From Puniceicoccaceae bacterium (GTDB lineage Bacteria > Verrucomicrobiota > Verrucomicrobiia > Opitutales > Coraliomargaritaceae): 51,763 nt of DNA. Positions 6,591 through 17,403 of the stretch are shown here, piece after piece. The notes under the pieces are model-generated. The model did no database searches and was not told where the DNA came from. It saw nothing but the letters and a program-made list of their open reading frames with translations. Within the stretch, counting starts at the first letter, position 1. Each line of letters opens with the position of its first letter. The DNA lies in the NCBI GenBank assembly GCA_902587165.1, contig CACIKF010000009.1, positions 1-51,763 of the forward strand, written 5' to 3'. The position numbers were made by a program, and so were the translations under genes.

Positions 6591-7898
6591 TTACTCCGTT
6601 ATCTTGAAGCGATAAAAGCGGGTGCCTGCGGGTGCATCGACCTCGATAGTCTTCTCGGATGTAGTCGCATTCGACCAATCAGCTAAATTGGAAGTCTCTT
6701 CTAAGGTCATTGTAATATCGGCCTTACCTTCCGATATCTCAATCATTTTGGATCCGACTCGGGCATCCTTTACTTCGTCCATAGTTAGGCGAGCATCTCT
6801 TTCGGCTTCGGCTGCCTCTAGTAAAGGATTGGAAAAAGATATGCTATTTAGGCTAGTACAGTTATTAAATGCACTAAATACAATTGAGTTCACGCTATCG
6901 GGAATCGTAACACTGGCCAGGTTACTGCAGTTAGCGAATGTAGAATCCCCAATCGAGGTCACGCTGTCGGGAATACTAATGCTGGTCAGGCCAGAGCAGT
7001 AAGAGAATGCACTATCTCCAATCGAGGTCACGCTGGCGGGGATCGTAATGCTAGTTAGCCCAGAGCAGTTAGAGAATGCACTATCCCCAATCGAGGTCAC
7101 GCTGGCAGGGATCGTAATGCTGGATAGGCCTGAGCAATTTTGAAAAGCACTACCTTCAATCGAGGTCACTCTGGCAGGGATCGTAATGCTGGTTAGGCCT
7201 GAGCAGTAATAGAATGCAGTTTCCCCAATCGAAGTCACGCTGTCGGGGATCGTAATGCTAGTTAGGCTAAAGCAGAAAGTGAATGCAGAACTTCCAATCG
7301 ATGTCACGCTGTCTGGGATCGTAATGCTGGTTAGGCTAGAGCAATTTTGAAATGCACTACCTTCAATCGAGGTTACTGGTAAGTCTCTGTAGGTGCTGGG
7401 AATGTCTAAAGATCCGCTAGCTGTTGTTAGGCAATCTGACACACTATACTCAGTGCCGCCATTGATAAGGGTAAAGGTGAGAGTTTCGAATTCTATGAGG
7501 TAGTCATACGAGTTATGCGATTTATTATCATTCCATAAGCCAATTCCAAAATCCGATCGCCGAATCTCTAAATAGTCTTCATCGCCATTGTTATTCGGCT
7601 CCCCATCAACCCAGTTGAATACCGTTATATCTGTACCATCAACCCATTTCCATTCGCCCTCATTTTCGCTGTCTGAGCCGCCAATATATAAGTTATCCCA
7701 GCTACCTAGATTTTCGAGGTAAGCGTTAACCTCATCTATTTTTTCCTGAGTATCCAAGACAGCCAATCGACCGCCTCTGGATTCAGCGTCAGCCTTAGCT
7801 TCGTGCCAAGTGAACGAACCTTCTACTATCGTGAATGATTGGGCGCCAAGTGTACCACAAACAATCGATGAAAATAACAATACTAAATTAATCCTCAT
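6591..7898 (-). CDS. Secreted C-type lectin / BspA-type leucine-rich repeat protein with shared C-terminal module
   Basis: The 435-residue product has a signal peptide (cleavage near CGTLGAQ). A C-type lectin-like domain follows at about residues 22-130 (TWHEAKADAESRGGRLAVL, WKWVDG, FNWVDGEPNNNGDEDYLEI, WND); the EPN motif points to a calcium and mannose-type sugar site. Next come eight 23-residue LRR_5 (BspA/TpLRR) units of the form VTSIGxSAFxxCSGLTSITIPxS, about residues 170-350. The final roughly 75 residues end in FYRFKITE and match the end of the pentapeptide protein. The architecture predicts a surface or secreted carbohydrate-binding adhesin. The eight nearly identical 69-bp units are likely to vary in number. 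The 120 bp upstream is very AT-rich, with a direct repeat GTGATAGGAAT, and may hold its promoter. Confidence 0.85.
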   Translation of the reverse strand: MRINLVLLFSSIVCGTLGAQSFTIVEGSFTWHEAKADAESRGGRLAVLDTQEKIDEVNAYLENLGSWDNLYIGGSDSENEGEWKWVDGTDITVFNWVDGEPNNNGDEDYLEIRRSDFGIGLWNDNKSHNSYDYLIEFETLTFTLINGGTEYSVSDCLTTASGSLDIPSTYRDLPVTSIEGSAFQNCSSLTSITIPDSVTSIGSSAFTFCFSLTSITIPDSVTSIGETAFYYCSGLTSITIPARVTSIEGSAFQNCSGLSSITIPASVTSIGDSAFSNCSGLTSITIPASVTSIGDSAFSYCSGLTSISIPDSVTSIGDSTFANCSNLASVTIPDSVNSIVFSAFNNCTSLNSISFSNPLLEAAEAERDARLTMDEVKDARVGSKMIEISEGKADITMTLEETSNLADWSNATTSEKTIEVDAPAGTRFYRFKITE

Positions 7899-8039
7899 AC
7901 CCGCAATTAATAAAAACTTAAATTACAATAAATTTAAAAATTTTTTCTAAACACACTGCCAGGGACAAATCAACAAAAAAGTGATAGGAATGTGATAGGA
8001 ATATTAAGCCAATAAAATTAAGTTGTTATTAAACAGTGA

Positions 8040-8137
<98 letters not shown>

Positions 8138-8156
8138 TGAACTTGAACCTATCTTA

Positions 8157-8231
<75 letters not shown>

Positions 8232-8283
8232 GATAGCTAAACTGAGCTGTGGAAGATGTCGAAACCTTGTCCTAGTGGTCAAG

Positions 8284-8700
8284 CTAGGAATTTAGGTTTC
8301 GTTCTTCGATGAAATCTTGTAAAATTAGAGCGGCTGCGCGCGAGTCGATTTCGCCACTTTGGCGGCTGGGTTTCTTCTTTTGCCTTTTTAGGCCCTGCTC
8401 GACTGAATGGCTAGAAAGACGCTCGTCGATTCGGTGGATGGGTAGGCGAAATCGCTTTTCTAGTTCGGCAATGAATGCATCGACTTCCTTTGCCTTAAAG
8501 CCGACGGTGCCATCCATATTTAGAGGGTAGCCCACGACGAGCTCCTCCGCTTTACGCTGGGTCAGCATCTTTTCGATGTGGCGCATGCGCTCTTTTTTGG
8601 AGGCAGCAACCGCGGCAGGCAGGGGCATGGCGATGCCCACATCGTCTGCGAAGGCTAGGCCAATACGCTTCTCTCCCCAATCGATGCCTAGATAGTTCAT
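8284..8700 (-). CDS. ruvX: RuvX/YqgF-family Holliday junction resolvase-like nuclease
   Basis: The 138-residue RNase H-fold protein opens with LGIDWGEKRIGLAFADD (catalytic Asp and the GxKRxGxA motif). It continues with VVGYPLNMDGTVG, RIDERLSSHSVEQ and a late DSRAAALILQDF, all diagnostic of YqgF. The family processes the 5' end of pre-16S rRNA and resembles RuvC resolvases. It starts nine bases after the GDP-mannose pyrophosphorylase stop codon, so the two are likely co-transcribed. Confidence 0.93.
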   Translation of the reverse strand: MNYLGIDWGEKRIGLAFADDVGIAMPLPAAVAASKKERMRHIEKMLTQRKAEELVVGYPLNMDGTVGFKAKEVDAFIAELEKRFRLPIHRIDERLSSHSVEQGLKRQKKKPSRQSGEIDSRAAALILQDFIEERNLNS

Positions 8701-8709
8701 TTGAAAGAA

Positions 8710-9801
8710 TTATGTGAGATGCTTGTAGCTTGCTTTCGCACCGATCTTTTTGACTAGGTCTTTGATTTCTTGAGCTTTATCTTTGTGGCAGACGAGGGTG
8801 GCGTCTTCGGTTCTGACTACAATCAAGTCTTCTACGCCGACTAGGGCGACGAGGTGCTTCTCATCGCGGGAGTAGACGATATTGCCACTTGCATCGGCCA
8901 GTTCTGCGGAACCGCGGACGACATTGCCCGCTTCGTCGGCAGGATAATGGCGAGAGACCGCCGGCCATTCGCCGACGTCGTCCCAATCAAAGCCAGACTC
9001 GACCATGACGACGTTATTTGCCTTTTCTATAATTGCGTAGTCGACGGAGATCTTTTCTAGCTTTGGGTAATGTTGCGCGAGGAGCGCGTCGATACCTTGC
9101 CCCGCTTCGAGACCTTGATCGATGGCTTGCAGGGCTTGCCAGAGGGTGGGGGTGCTTTTCTCGAGTTCGGCTGCGATGGCTGAGACCGACCAGATGAACA
9201 TGCCTGCGTTCCAGAAATAGTACCCCGCATCGAGGTAGCTTTGCGCGGTGGCGAGGTCGGGCTTTTCGACGAAGCGCTTAACTTGGTAGACGGCTTGGCC
9301 TGCATAGTCGCCACGAGTATTGCCTTGCTGGATATAGCCATAGCCTGTCGCCGGGGAGCTGGCAGTGATGCCGATCGTGGCGAGCACGGGATCAGCTGCG
9401 GCTGCAGCGAAGGCGCTTTCGAGGGTGGCGCACAGGCCTGCTGCGTCGTGGATCACGGCATCTGCGGGTAGCATGGCAAAGATTGCCTCGGGATCTTCGC
9501 GGCGAACTAGCACAGTGGCTAAGCCGGCGGCGGCTGCAGTATCGCGCCCGATGGGTTCGCCGATCACTTTATTAGGGTCGAGTTTGGGGCAAACTTCCAG
9601 CACGGCATCGCGTTGCTCCGCGTTCGTAATGACAAACACATCCTCTTCGGGCACTAGGCCAGCCAGGCGGTCGATTGTTTGCGCTAGCATTGCCCTTTCG
9701 CCGACAATTGGGAGCAGTTGCTTGGGGCAGGCGGTGCGGCTCTCTGGCCAAAAGCGTTCGCCTCGGCCTCCTGCCATGATGACTACGTATCGCTTGGACA
9801 T
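8710..9801 (-). CDS. manC: Mannose-1-phosphate guanylyltransferase (GDP-mannose pyrophosphorylase)
   Basis: The 363-residue product has the nucleotidyltransferase signature AGGRGERFWPESR...PKQL near its N-terminus, GEPIGRDTAAA, the FVEKPD motif and FDWDDVGEW. It makes GDP-mannose from GTP and mannose-1-phosphate for polysaccharide or glycan synthesis. It lacks the C-terminal cupin isomerase domain of bifunctional ManC/AlgA, so it is the short single-function form. The frame stays open to 10233, but that part is antisense to RNase HIII. The ATG at 9801 begins the conserved MSKRYVVIMAGG. A clear ribosome-binding site is not seen. It is divergent from RNase HIII. Confidence 0.92.
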   Translation of the reverse strand: MSKRYVVIMAGGRGERFWPESRTACPKQLLPIVGERAMLAQTIDRLAGLVPEEDVFVITNAEQRDAVLEVCPKLDPNKVIGEPIGRDTAAAAGLATVLVRREDPEAIFAMLPADAVIHDAAGLCATLESAFAAAAADPVLATIGITASSPATGYGYIQQGNTRGDYAGQAVYQVKRFVEKPDLATAQSYLDAGYYFWNAGMFIWSVSAIAAELEKSTPTLWQALQAIDQGLEAGQGIDALLAQHYPKLEKISVDYAIIEKANNVVMVESGFDWDDVGEWPAVSRHYPADEAGNVVRGSAELADASGNIVYSRDEKHLVALVGVEDLIVVRTEDATLVCHKDKAQEIKDLVKKIGAKASYKHLT

Positions 9802-9900
9802 ATGGTGGAGGATCAGCCTGGGCGGTAAAATGGCAAGTTTCGAGTTCGTGTCTTGATTCCAGACGGCCAATCCTATGTTTTTGAATAAAATATATTTCAG

Positions 9901-10893
9901 ATGCCAAAAAAGAAATCCAAGCCCGCCGAAGACGAAGGTCCTAAAAAGAAGGTGATGTATACCATCAAGCTTGATGAGGAGAAGATGGATCAACTCGCTG
10001 ACTTGTTGGAAGAGAAAAGTGTGGGCGGCGCTTGGTTCCCCTATGATGTGGCTTACTCGCTCTTTGCCTTTAAGGGTGAAAAGGTCAATGTGGTTGGCTA
10101 TCAGAGTGGTAAGTTGGTCGTATCTGGTAAAAATATGGAAGATTTTGTTCGCGATATTCTTGAGCCCGAGATCACGGGCGAAGCGCTCCTCGGCTATGAA
10201 GAGGTGCACAACCCAGAGTGGTTTACACTTCACGCAGGAGCCGACGAAAGTGGGAAAGGCGATCTTTTTGGTCCCTTGGTCACAGCTTGTGTCGTGGCGG
10301 ATGGTGACATGGTGCGCCAGTGGCTCGAACTCGGGGTGGCCGACAGCAAGAAGCTGACCGATGGCAGTATCCTAAAGCTTGACCAGGAAATCCGTAAAAC
10401 AAAGGGCGTCGTCATCCAGACTGCTTTTGCGCGGATGCCTAAATACAATGAACTCTACAACAAGTTTGACCGCAATTTGAATAAGCTCCTCGCCTGGTAT
10501 CATGGCAAGTCGCTCAACCAAGCGCTCGATCAGCGCGCCGCTCCGTGGGGCTTGCTTGACCAATTTACCAAGCAGAAGCTCGTCGATGCTTACGTTAAAG
10601 AGCGCAAAGATTTCAAGCTGGTTAGCCGAACGAAAGCCGAGTCCGATCCTGTTGTGGCGGCAGCTTCGATTATTGCGCGTGCCGTCTACGTGCGCGAGAT
10701 GAAGCGGCTCTCCGACGAGTTTGGCGAAACCTTGGTCAAAGGGGCCAGTGGTCGAGTGCTTGAGCAGGCTAAGAAGATTTTTGATGAAAAGGGTGCCGAC
10801 GGTTTAAAGAGCTTTGCCAAAATGCACTTCAAGACTGCTTACGAGGCACAGGGGCTGGAGCCGCCTGCCAAGCCGAGTTGGTATAGGTATTGA
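9901..10893 (+). CDS. rnhC: Ribonuclease HIII
   Basis: The 330-residue enzyme has a basic N-terminal tail and a TBP-like substrate-binding domain to about residue 100. The catalytic RNase H domain follows with the HIII-specific motif DESGKGD (D115, E116), VADSKKLTD and SDPVVAAASIIARA. It cleaves the RNA strand of RNA-DNA hybrids. DESGKGD in place of DEAGRG, and the N-terminal extension, separate it from the RNase HII at 13362. Having both types is less common than having one. It is divergent from manC with a 99-bp gap. Confidence 0.93.
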   Translation: MPKKKSKPAEDEGPKKKVMYTIKLDEEKMDQLADLLEEKSVGGAWFPYDVAYSLFAFKGEKVNVVGYQSGKLVVSGKNMEDFVRDILEPEITGEALLGYEEVHNPEWFTLHAGADESGKGDLFGPLVTACVVADGDMVRQWLELGVADSKKLTDGSILKLDQEIRKTKGVVIQTAFARMPKYNELYNKFDRNLNKLLAWYHGKSLNQALDQRAAPWGLLDQFTKQKLVDAYVKERKDFKLVSRTKAESDPVVAAASIIARAVYVREMKRLSDEFGETLVKGASGRVLEQAKKIFDEKGADGLKSFAKMHFKTAYEAQGLEPPAKPSWYRY

Positions 10894-10989
10894 ATTCCAT
10901 GAGGATTTTATTGTTTCCCGGCTTGTAAAAACTCGACCCTAGGCTAGCTCTATACTTTTTACTTCAACTCGAGAGTTTAAGATCTTTAG

Positions 10990-13275
<2,286 letters not shown>

Positions 13276-13361
13276 GTCGCGTTGATCTATTTCTAACCTT
13301 CACCTCTTGCGGAGTAGGGGCGTATTAGAAACACTCGACCATCTACCGGCATCCCTATGGC

Positions 13362-14057
13362 GTGAACTCATTGCAAGCATACGATCGTGATTGGCTTTCG
13401 GACTACTCCAGACTCATTGGAATCGATGAAGCTGGACGTGGTTGCCTTGCTGGCCCCGTAGTTGCCGGTGCCTGTGTTTTCAGCCAAAAGCTTTTCGAGT
13501 CCCCCGGCGCGCTTGCTCATAGCGCGTTCGTCAATGACTCCAAACAATTGTCCGCCGAATCGCGTGAGTCTCAGTTTGCAGTCTTGGAATCGCTCCGAGC
13601 TGAAGGTTTGATCGACTTTGCCGTGGCATCCGGATCAGTCGCCGAGATCGCTGAACACAACATCCTTGGGGCGACTCGTCTGGCCATGCAGCGCGCCATC
13701 GAGCAATTAGCTCAGCAGGCAGATGGCTGGTCGCTACCTCACGTGGTTGCCACTGACCCGCTCTTCAAGGCAGTTTCTGAGGTGAAGCTTATTGTTGATG
13801 GTCGCTCACTGAAGCCCTTCCCATATGCCCACGAGGGCGTGATCAAAGGCGATGGAAAATCGCTTTCTATTGCGATGGCTAGTATTGCTGCGAAGGTTAC
13901 TCGCGATCGCGAGATGCTGCGACTCGCTAAGAAGTATCCCGTGTATGGTTTCGCTCAGCACAAGGGATACGGTACCGCCGCACATCGTGCAGCGCTGATT
14001 GAGCACGGTTCCAGTCCAATTCATCGCGACTTGTTTCTGCGTAAAGTGCTCGACTAA
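13362..14057 (+). CDS. rnhB: Ribonuclease HII
   Basis: The 231-residue enzyme shows the RNase HII core IGIDEAGRGCLAGPVVAGACV (D22, E23), NDSKQLS, KGDGKSLSIAMASIAAKVTRD and YGFAQHKGYGT. It removes single ribonucleotides and RNA from hybrids. The start is GTG 13362; an ATG at 13357 runs straight into a stop. It is slightly longer than the usual roughly 200 residues because of an insert around residues 60-110. Confidence 0.94.
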   Translation: MNSLQAYDRDWLSDYSRLIGIDEAGRGCLAGPVVAGACVFSQKLFESPGALAHSAFVNDSKQLSAESRESQFAVLESLRAEGLIDFAVASGSVAEIAEHNILGATRLAMQRAIEQLAQQADGWSLPHVVATDPLFKAVSEVKLIVDGRSLKPFPYAHEGVIKGDGKSLSIAMASIAAKVTRDREMLRLAKKYPVYGFAQHKGYGTAAHRAALIEHGSSPIHRDLFLRKVLD

Positions 14058-14158
14058 AAATTAGCCCAAGCTTCTGAATTTTCTCTCACCCAGGTGGCCA
14101 TGTTAACTTGGGCATTTTGAGCTAGCCGAGTTCTCGTAACTTGGACAGCCTATGTGTT

Positions 14159-14755
14159 GTGAATTTACCAAATTTACTGACTCTCTCTCGCATCCCGATT
14201 CTTTTTGGGGTGGTTGGTTTTCTCTACCTGCCTTTCGCGTGGGCGAGTAGCTTGGCCTTGGTCTTGTTTATCATCGGAGCACTCACAGATTGGGCGGATG
14301 GCTACTATGCCCGTAAACAGGGGCTGGTTTCTAATTTTGGTAAGCTGATGGATGCGCTGACGGACAAAGTCTTTATGGTCGGGCTATTCATCTCATTATT
14401 GGTCATTGGTATCTTGCCTGAGTGGATGCTACCACTGCTCTTGTTAATTTTGAGTCGTGAGTTCCTGATTACCGGCCTTCGGCTAGTTGCGGCCAGTGAG
14501 GGCGTTGTTCTGGCTGCTGAGAAGTCGGGCAAGCATAAGACAGTCTCTCAAATGGTCGCGGCGATTCTACTGCTCTTTGCAGTCGCGATACGTGCTGACT
14601 TTTCTGAGCGACTACCTTCAATTGTCGGTGATGTAATCCATTGGAGTGGTTTGGGATTCTTCGTCCTTGCTACATTGCTGACAGTTTCGTCTGGTCTGCA
14701 ATACATGGTCAAATATTGGTCAATTTTCACCGGAAAGGACGAGGACAAGCAGTGA
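14159..14755 (+). CDS. pgsA: CDP-diacylglycerol-glycerol-3-phosphate 3-phosphatidyltransferase
   Basis: The 198-residue multispanning protein begins at GTG 14159 with [13 protein letters not shown], the typical PgsA start. It contains the CDP-alcohol phosphotransferase motif as [12 protein letters not shown]...[12 protein letters not shown] (DG-x2-AR-x8-G-x3-D-x3-D). It makes phosphatidylglycerophosphate in the inner membrane. An in-frame TTG at 14141 is possible but less likely. It overlaps pgpA by 4 bp, so the two successive steps of phosphatidylglycerol synthesis are coupled. Confidence 0.93.
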   Translation: MNLPNLLTLSRIPILFGVVGFLYLPFAWASSLALVLFIIGALTDWADGYYARKQGLVSNFGKLMDALTDKVFMVGLFISLLVIGILPEWMLPLLLLILSREFLITGLRLVAASEGVVLAAEKSGKHKTVSQMVAAILLLFAVAIRADFSERLPSIVGDVIHWSGLGFFVLATLLTVSSGLQYMVKYWSIFTGKDEDKQ

Positions 14756-15273
14756 GCTCAATTGACCCTTACATTTTTTGGACGCGTGCATTGTCCACGC
14801 CGCTTGTAGTGAATCTTGCTACAGTCGGTCCAGTCGGGCGGATTAGGAAGGCACCCGGCACCTGTGGAAGCGTGGTTGGTTTGGTTTTCTATGCCGTTTT
14901 TTTTCATTATGCCACGCCGATTGGTTTTATCTTTTTAGCTGCGCTGAGTGCCTACCTGTCGGTGGCCATCTGCGATGCGGCGGAAAAACGTCTACAAATG
15001 CGTGATCCCGGAATGATCGTGCTCGATGAGGTGGTGGCAGTGCCGCTTGTGTTCATTGGAATGGGTGGGCAGACAGGATTGATCTCAGAGCATGGTGGCT
15101 GGCCTGTCTTGTTGGCTGGCTTTGCGCTATTTCGCGTATTCGATATTTTAAAGCCCTTTGGCATTGCACGCCTGCAGAATCTGCCAGGTGGACTGGGCTG
15201 TGCGATTGATGATATAGCGGCTGGATTAGCAGCCTGCATTACCTTGCACCTGATATTGCATTTTTTGTTTTAG
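14752..15273 (+). CDS. pgpA: Phosphatidylglycerophosphatase A
   Basis: From GTG 14752, overlapping the pgsA stop as GTGA, the product is 173 residues. It has the PgpA motifs [27 protein letters not shown] and [12 protein letters not shown]...[14 protein letters not shown], and four hydrophobic helices. It dephosphorylates phosphatidylglycerophosphate to phosphatidylglycerol, the step after PgsA. The reading frame is open further upstream inside pgsA, but the coupled start fits the family N-terminus. Confidence 0.93.
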   Translation: MSSIDPYIFWTRALSTPLVVNLATVGPVGRIRKAPGTCGSVVGLVFYAVFFHYATPIGFIFLAALSAYLSVAICDAAEKRLQMRDPGMIVLDEVVAVPLVFIGMGGQTGLISEHGGWPVLLAGFALFRVFDILKPFGIARLQNLPGGLGCAIDDIAAGLAACITLHLILHFLF

Positions 15274-15365
15274 TCGATTCTCAATAAGCATATTGGTTCG
15301 ACTGATTTTGGCTTGTCTTTAGCTAATTTGTGCGACATCCCAAACCTCATTTTATTTATCACCTT

Positions 15366-15770
15366 ATGGAAGAAACACTTATCATCCTTAAACCTGACTG
15401 CATGGAAAAACGTGTTGCAGGGGAAGTTATCTCTCGCTTTGAAAAGGCTGGCTTTGAAATCGTCGCCTCAAAAGTCACGCTGCTTGATGGTGCGATCCTA
15501 CGTGAGCATTATGCACATGTGGCCGACCAGCCTTTCTTTCCCGAAATAGAAGCATTCATGAGTAGTCGCTCGGTCATGCCTATGATCCTTAGTGGCGAAG
15601 ACGTCATTGCCAGGGTGCGTGATCTACTTGGGCCTACCAATTCGCAAGAAGCACCGAAGGGAACGATTCGTGGCGATCTCGGTACCGATATGATGCGCAA
15701 TGTTGTGCATGCTTCCGACGGCCCTGAGACGGCTGCCGCTGAAAAGAAACGCTTTTTTCCGGATCTTTAG
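15366..15770 (+). CDS. ndk: Nucleoside diphosphate kinase
   Basis: The 134-residue product starts MEETLIILKPDCMEKR and carries the active-site segment NVVHASDGPETAAAEKKRFF, with the phosphorylated His at H115. It balances NTP pools by transferring the gamma phosphate of ATP to NDPs. Length is normal to slightly short. The start is ATG 15366; twelve upstream in-frame codons are open but do not match the family. ispF follows three bases after the stop codon. Confidence 0.96.
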   Translation: MEETLIILKPDCMEKRVAGEVISRFEKAGFEIVASKVTLLDGAILREHYAHVADQPFFPEIEAFMSSRSVMPMILSGEDVIARVRDLLGPTNSQEAPKGTIRGDLGTDMMRNVVHASDGPETAAAEKKRFFPDL

Positions 15771-15773
15771 GTC

Positions 15774-16253
15774 GTGAAGGTTAAGACAGGGATCGGTCTG
15801 GATAGTCATCAATTCGTCGAAGGCGAATCGGATCGAGTCCTCGTGCTGGGAGGTATAGTCTTCGACGATGCTCCTGCGCTTTCGGGTAATAGTGATGCTG
15901 ATGTCATTCTCCACGCCGTGACTGATGCGGTCAGTGGTGTGACTGGCCGTACTGTGATTGGCGCAGTCGCTGATGCTATGTGCAAAGAGGGCATCACCGA
16001 TAGCAAAGAATATTTAAAGCTCTCTCTGGCTGACCTGGCGGATTGGCAGATCAGCCACCTATCAGTCGCCATTGAGTGTTTACGCCCGAAAATTGATCCT
16101 AAGGTGCCCGCGCTGCGTGCATCGCTAGCGGGCCTACTGGGAATCAAGGACTCGGATGTCTGTATTACCGCGACTACGGGCGAAGGCCTCAATGATTGTG
16201 GACGAGGGCTCGGCATCCACGCTTCAGCGGTATTGACGGCAGTGTGCGATTAG
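15774..16253 (+). CDS. ispF: 2-C-methyl-D-erythritol 2,4-cyclodiphosphate synthase (variant form)
   Basis: The 159-residue protein (GTG start) keeps the metal ligands D10 and H12 in GIGLDSHQF and H47 in ILHAVTDA, the LSGNSDADV turn and the C-terminal GRGLGIHASAV. It forms the cyclic diphosphate of the MEP isoprenoid pathway. The loop that in Escherichia coli reads GDIGKLFPDTDPAFKGADS is here GRTVIGAVADAMCKEGITDS, so the FPDTD element is absent. I believe related variants occur in other PVC bacteria. TTTEKLGFTG is likewise changed to ATTGEGLNDC. ispD and ispE lie 17-19 kb to the right. Confidence 0.88.
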   Translation: MKVKTGIGLDSHQFVEGESDRVLVLGGIVFDDAPALSGNSDADVILHAVTDAVSGVTGRTVIGAVADAMCKEGITDSKEYLKLSLADLADWQISHLSVAIECLRPKIDPKVPALRASLAGLLGIKDSDVCITATTGEGLNDCGRGLGIHASAVLTAVCD

Positions 16254-16359
16254 CCCGAGCTATCATTTAAAGACGAGGTTTATCCCTCGACCTGATTTCT
16301 TGTCTCTGTTTGAATCTTAAGAAGGTGATTCTTTCAAACATAAATCCTTAATTTATCAA

Positions 16360-17337
16360 ATGTCCGAAAATGAAAAAGCTTGCTGCGCCCCTAGGCGTAA
16401 TGGCTCGGGGCTGATTCCGAACCTCGATTTATGCATGCAGTCTGCCAAGCCCCTTTTCGGCTCGATAGAAGGGATGATCCGGATTGAAGCTGGCAAATAT
16501 AGCATCGGTTTTGAAGGCCCTGAAGCTTGTGAGTCGGACGGCGAAGGTCCTATCCGAGATATCACGCTCGATTGCTATTACTTAGACCAAACAGCCGTCA
16601 GTAATGCACATTTTGCAGAATTCATAGAAGCCACAGGCTACGTGACAGAGTCAGAGATTTACGGCTGGGCTCATGTATTTATAGGGCAACTTTCTAATTC
16701 AAAACAACGCAAGTTACGCGAGTCGAATACTGTAAGAGGGCTCCAGTGGTGGTATGCGATTGAGGGCGCATATTGGCGCAAACCCGAAGGGCCTGGTTCT
16801 ACGATCAAAAAACGCATGGACCACCCCGTGGTCAGCGTATCGTGGAACGATGCCACTGCTTACGCGGTATGGGCGGGTAAACGTTTACCTACCGAGGCCG
16901 AGTGGGAGGTTGCTGCGCGCGGCAATAATAACTCACAAAATATGTATCCTTGGGGCACGGAACTAGAACCAAACGGCAAGCATCGTTGCAATGTATGGCA
17001 GGGTAATTTTCCGAATGAAAATTCAGCTGCCGACGGCTATCGATGGACCGCCCCCGTAAAGGCTTATCGCAAATACGATAATGGCTTTTACAATCTCCTT
17101 GGTAACGTCTGGGAGTGGTGTGCCGACCGGTTTCATCCTACCTGGCACGCCAAAGAGAGCGAGGCGACCCGAGTAAATCCGAAAGGACCCGCGAGTGGAG
17201 ATAGTCGGGTAATGAAAGGCGGTTCTTTTCTTTGCCACGATAGCTATTGTAATCGTTACCGCCTTGGCGCGCGTACGGCTAATACGCCTGACTCTGCTGC
17301 GACCAATCTAGGTTTTCGCTGCGCGCGCGATGCATGA
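16360..17337 (+). CDS. Formylglycine-generating enzyme (SUMF1-type sulfatase-modifying factor)
   Basis: The 325-residue FGE-sulfatase domain protein carries EGPIRDITLDCYYLDQTAVSN, VSWNDATAYAVWAGKRLPTEAEWE, NVWEWCADRFHP and the C-terminal active site GGSFLCHDSYCNRYRLGAR. The redox cysteines C292 and C297 are spaced as in human FGE (336/341), and NTPDSAATNLGFRC follows. It converts a sulfatase active-site Cys to formylglycine. Both cysteines make this a true FGE and not one of the many Cys-less relatives. The N-terminal segment has a CC pair. No signal peptide is clear. No sulfatase is in the window, so its clients must lie elsewhere. Confidence 0.93.
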   Translation: MSENEKACCAPRRNGSGLIPNLDLCMQSAKPLFGSIEGMIRIEAGKYSIGFEGPEACESDGEGPIRDITLDCYYLDQTAVSNAHFAEFIEATGYVTESEIYGWAHVFIGQLSNSKQRKLRESNTVRGLQWWYAIEGAYWRKPEGPGSTIKKRMDHPVVSVSWNDATAYAVWAGKRLPTEAEWEVAARGNNNSQNMYPWGTELEPNGKHRCNVWQGNFPNENSAADGYRWTAPVKAYRKYDNGFYNLLGNVWEWCADRFHPTWHAKESEATRVNPKGPASGDSRVMKGGSFLCHDSYCNRYRLGARTANTPDSAATNLGFRCARDA

Positions 17338-17403
17338 ACGATGCCCAGAGTTAGAAGCTCTGACACCATTTCGAAACAAGGGTATCCTACACTATCGCTA
17401 ATT

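Noticed and set aside
1505-6678. Three minus-strand open frames with similar products at 1505-1723, 5403-5639 and 6454-6678
   Set aside because: They read through the noncoding repeat, so their similarity follows from the DNA repeat. One runs through the tRNA-Ser fragment, and none has a start signal or domain.
6841-7380. 69-bp tandem repeats resembling a satellite or CRISPR array
   Set aside because: They encode the 23-residue leucine-rich units of the minus-strand protein in an unbroken frame.
9241-9856. Plus-strand open frames opposite manC
   Set aside because: They are shadows of a GC-rich coding region on the other strand, with low-complexity Ser/Arg-rich products.
9802-10233. N-terminal extension of the GDP-mannose pyrophosphorylase (143 more residues)
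   Set aside because: It is antisense to the RNase HIII gene and does not resemble the family; the conserved start is at 9801.
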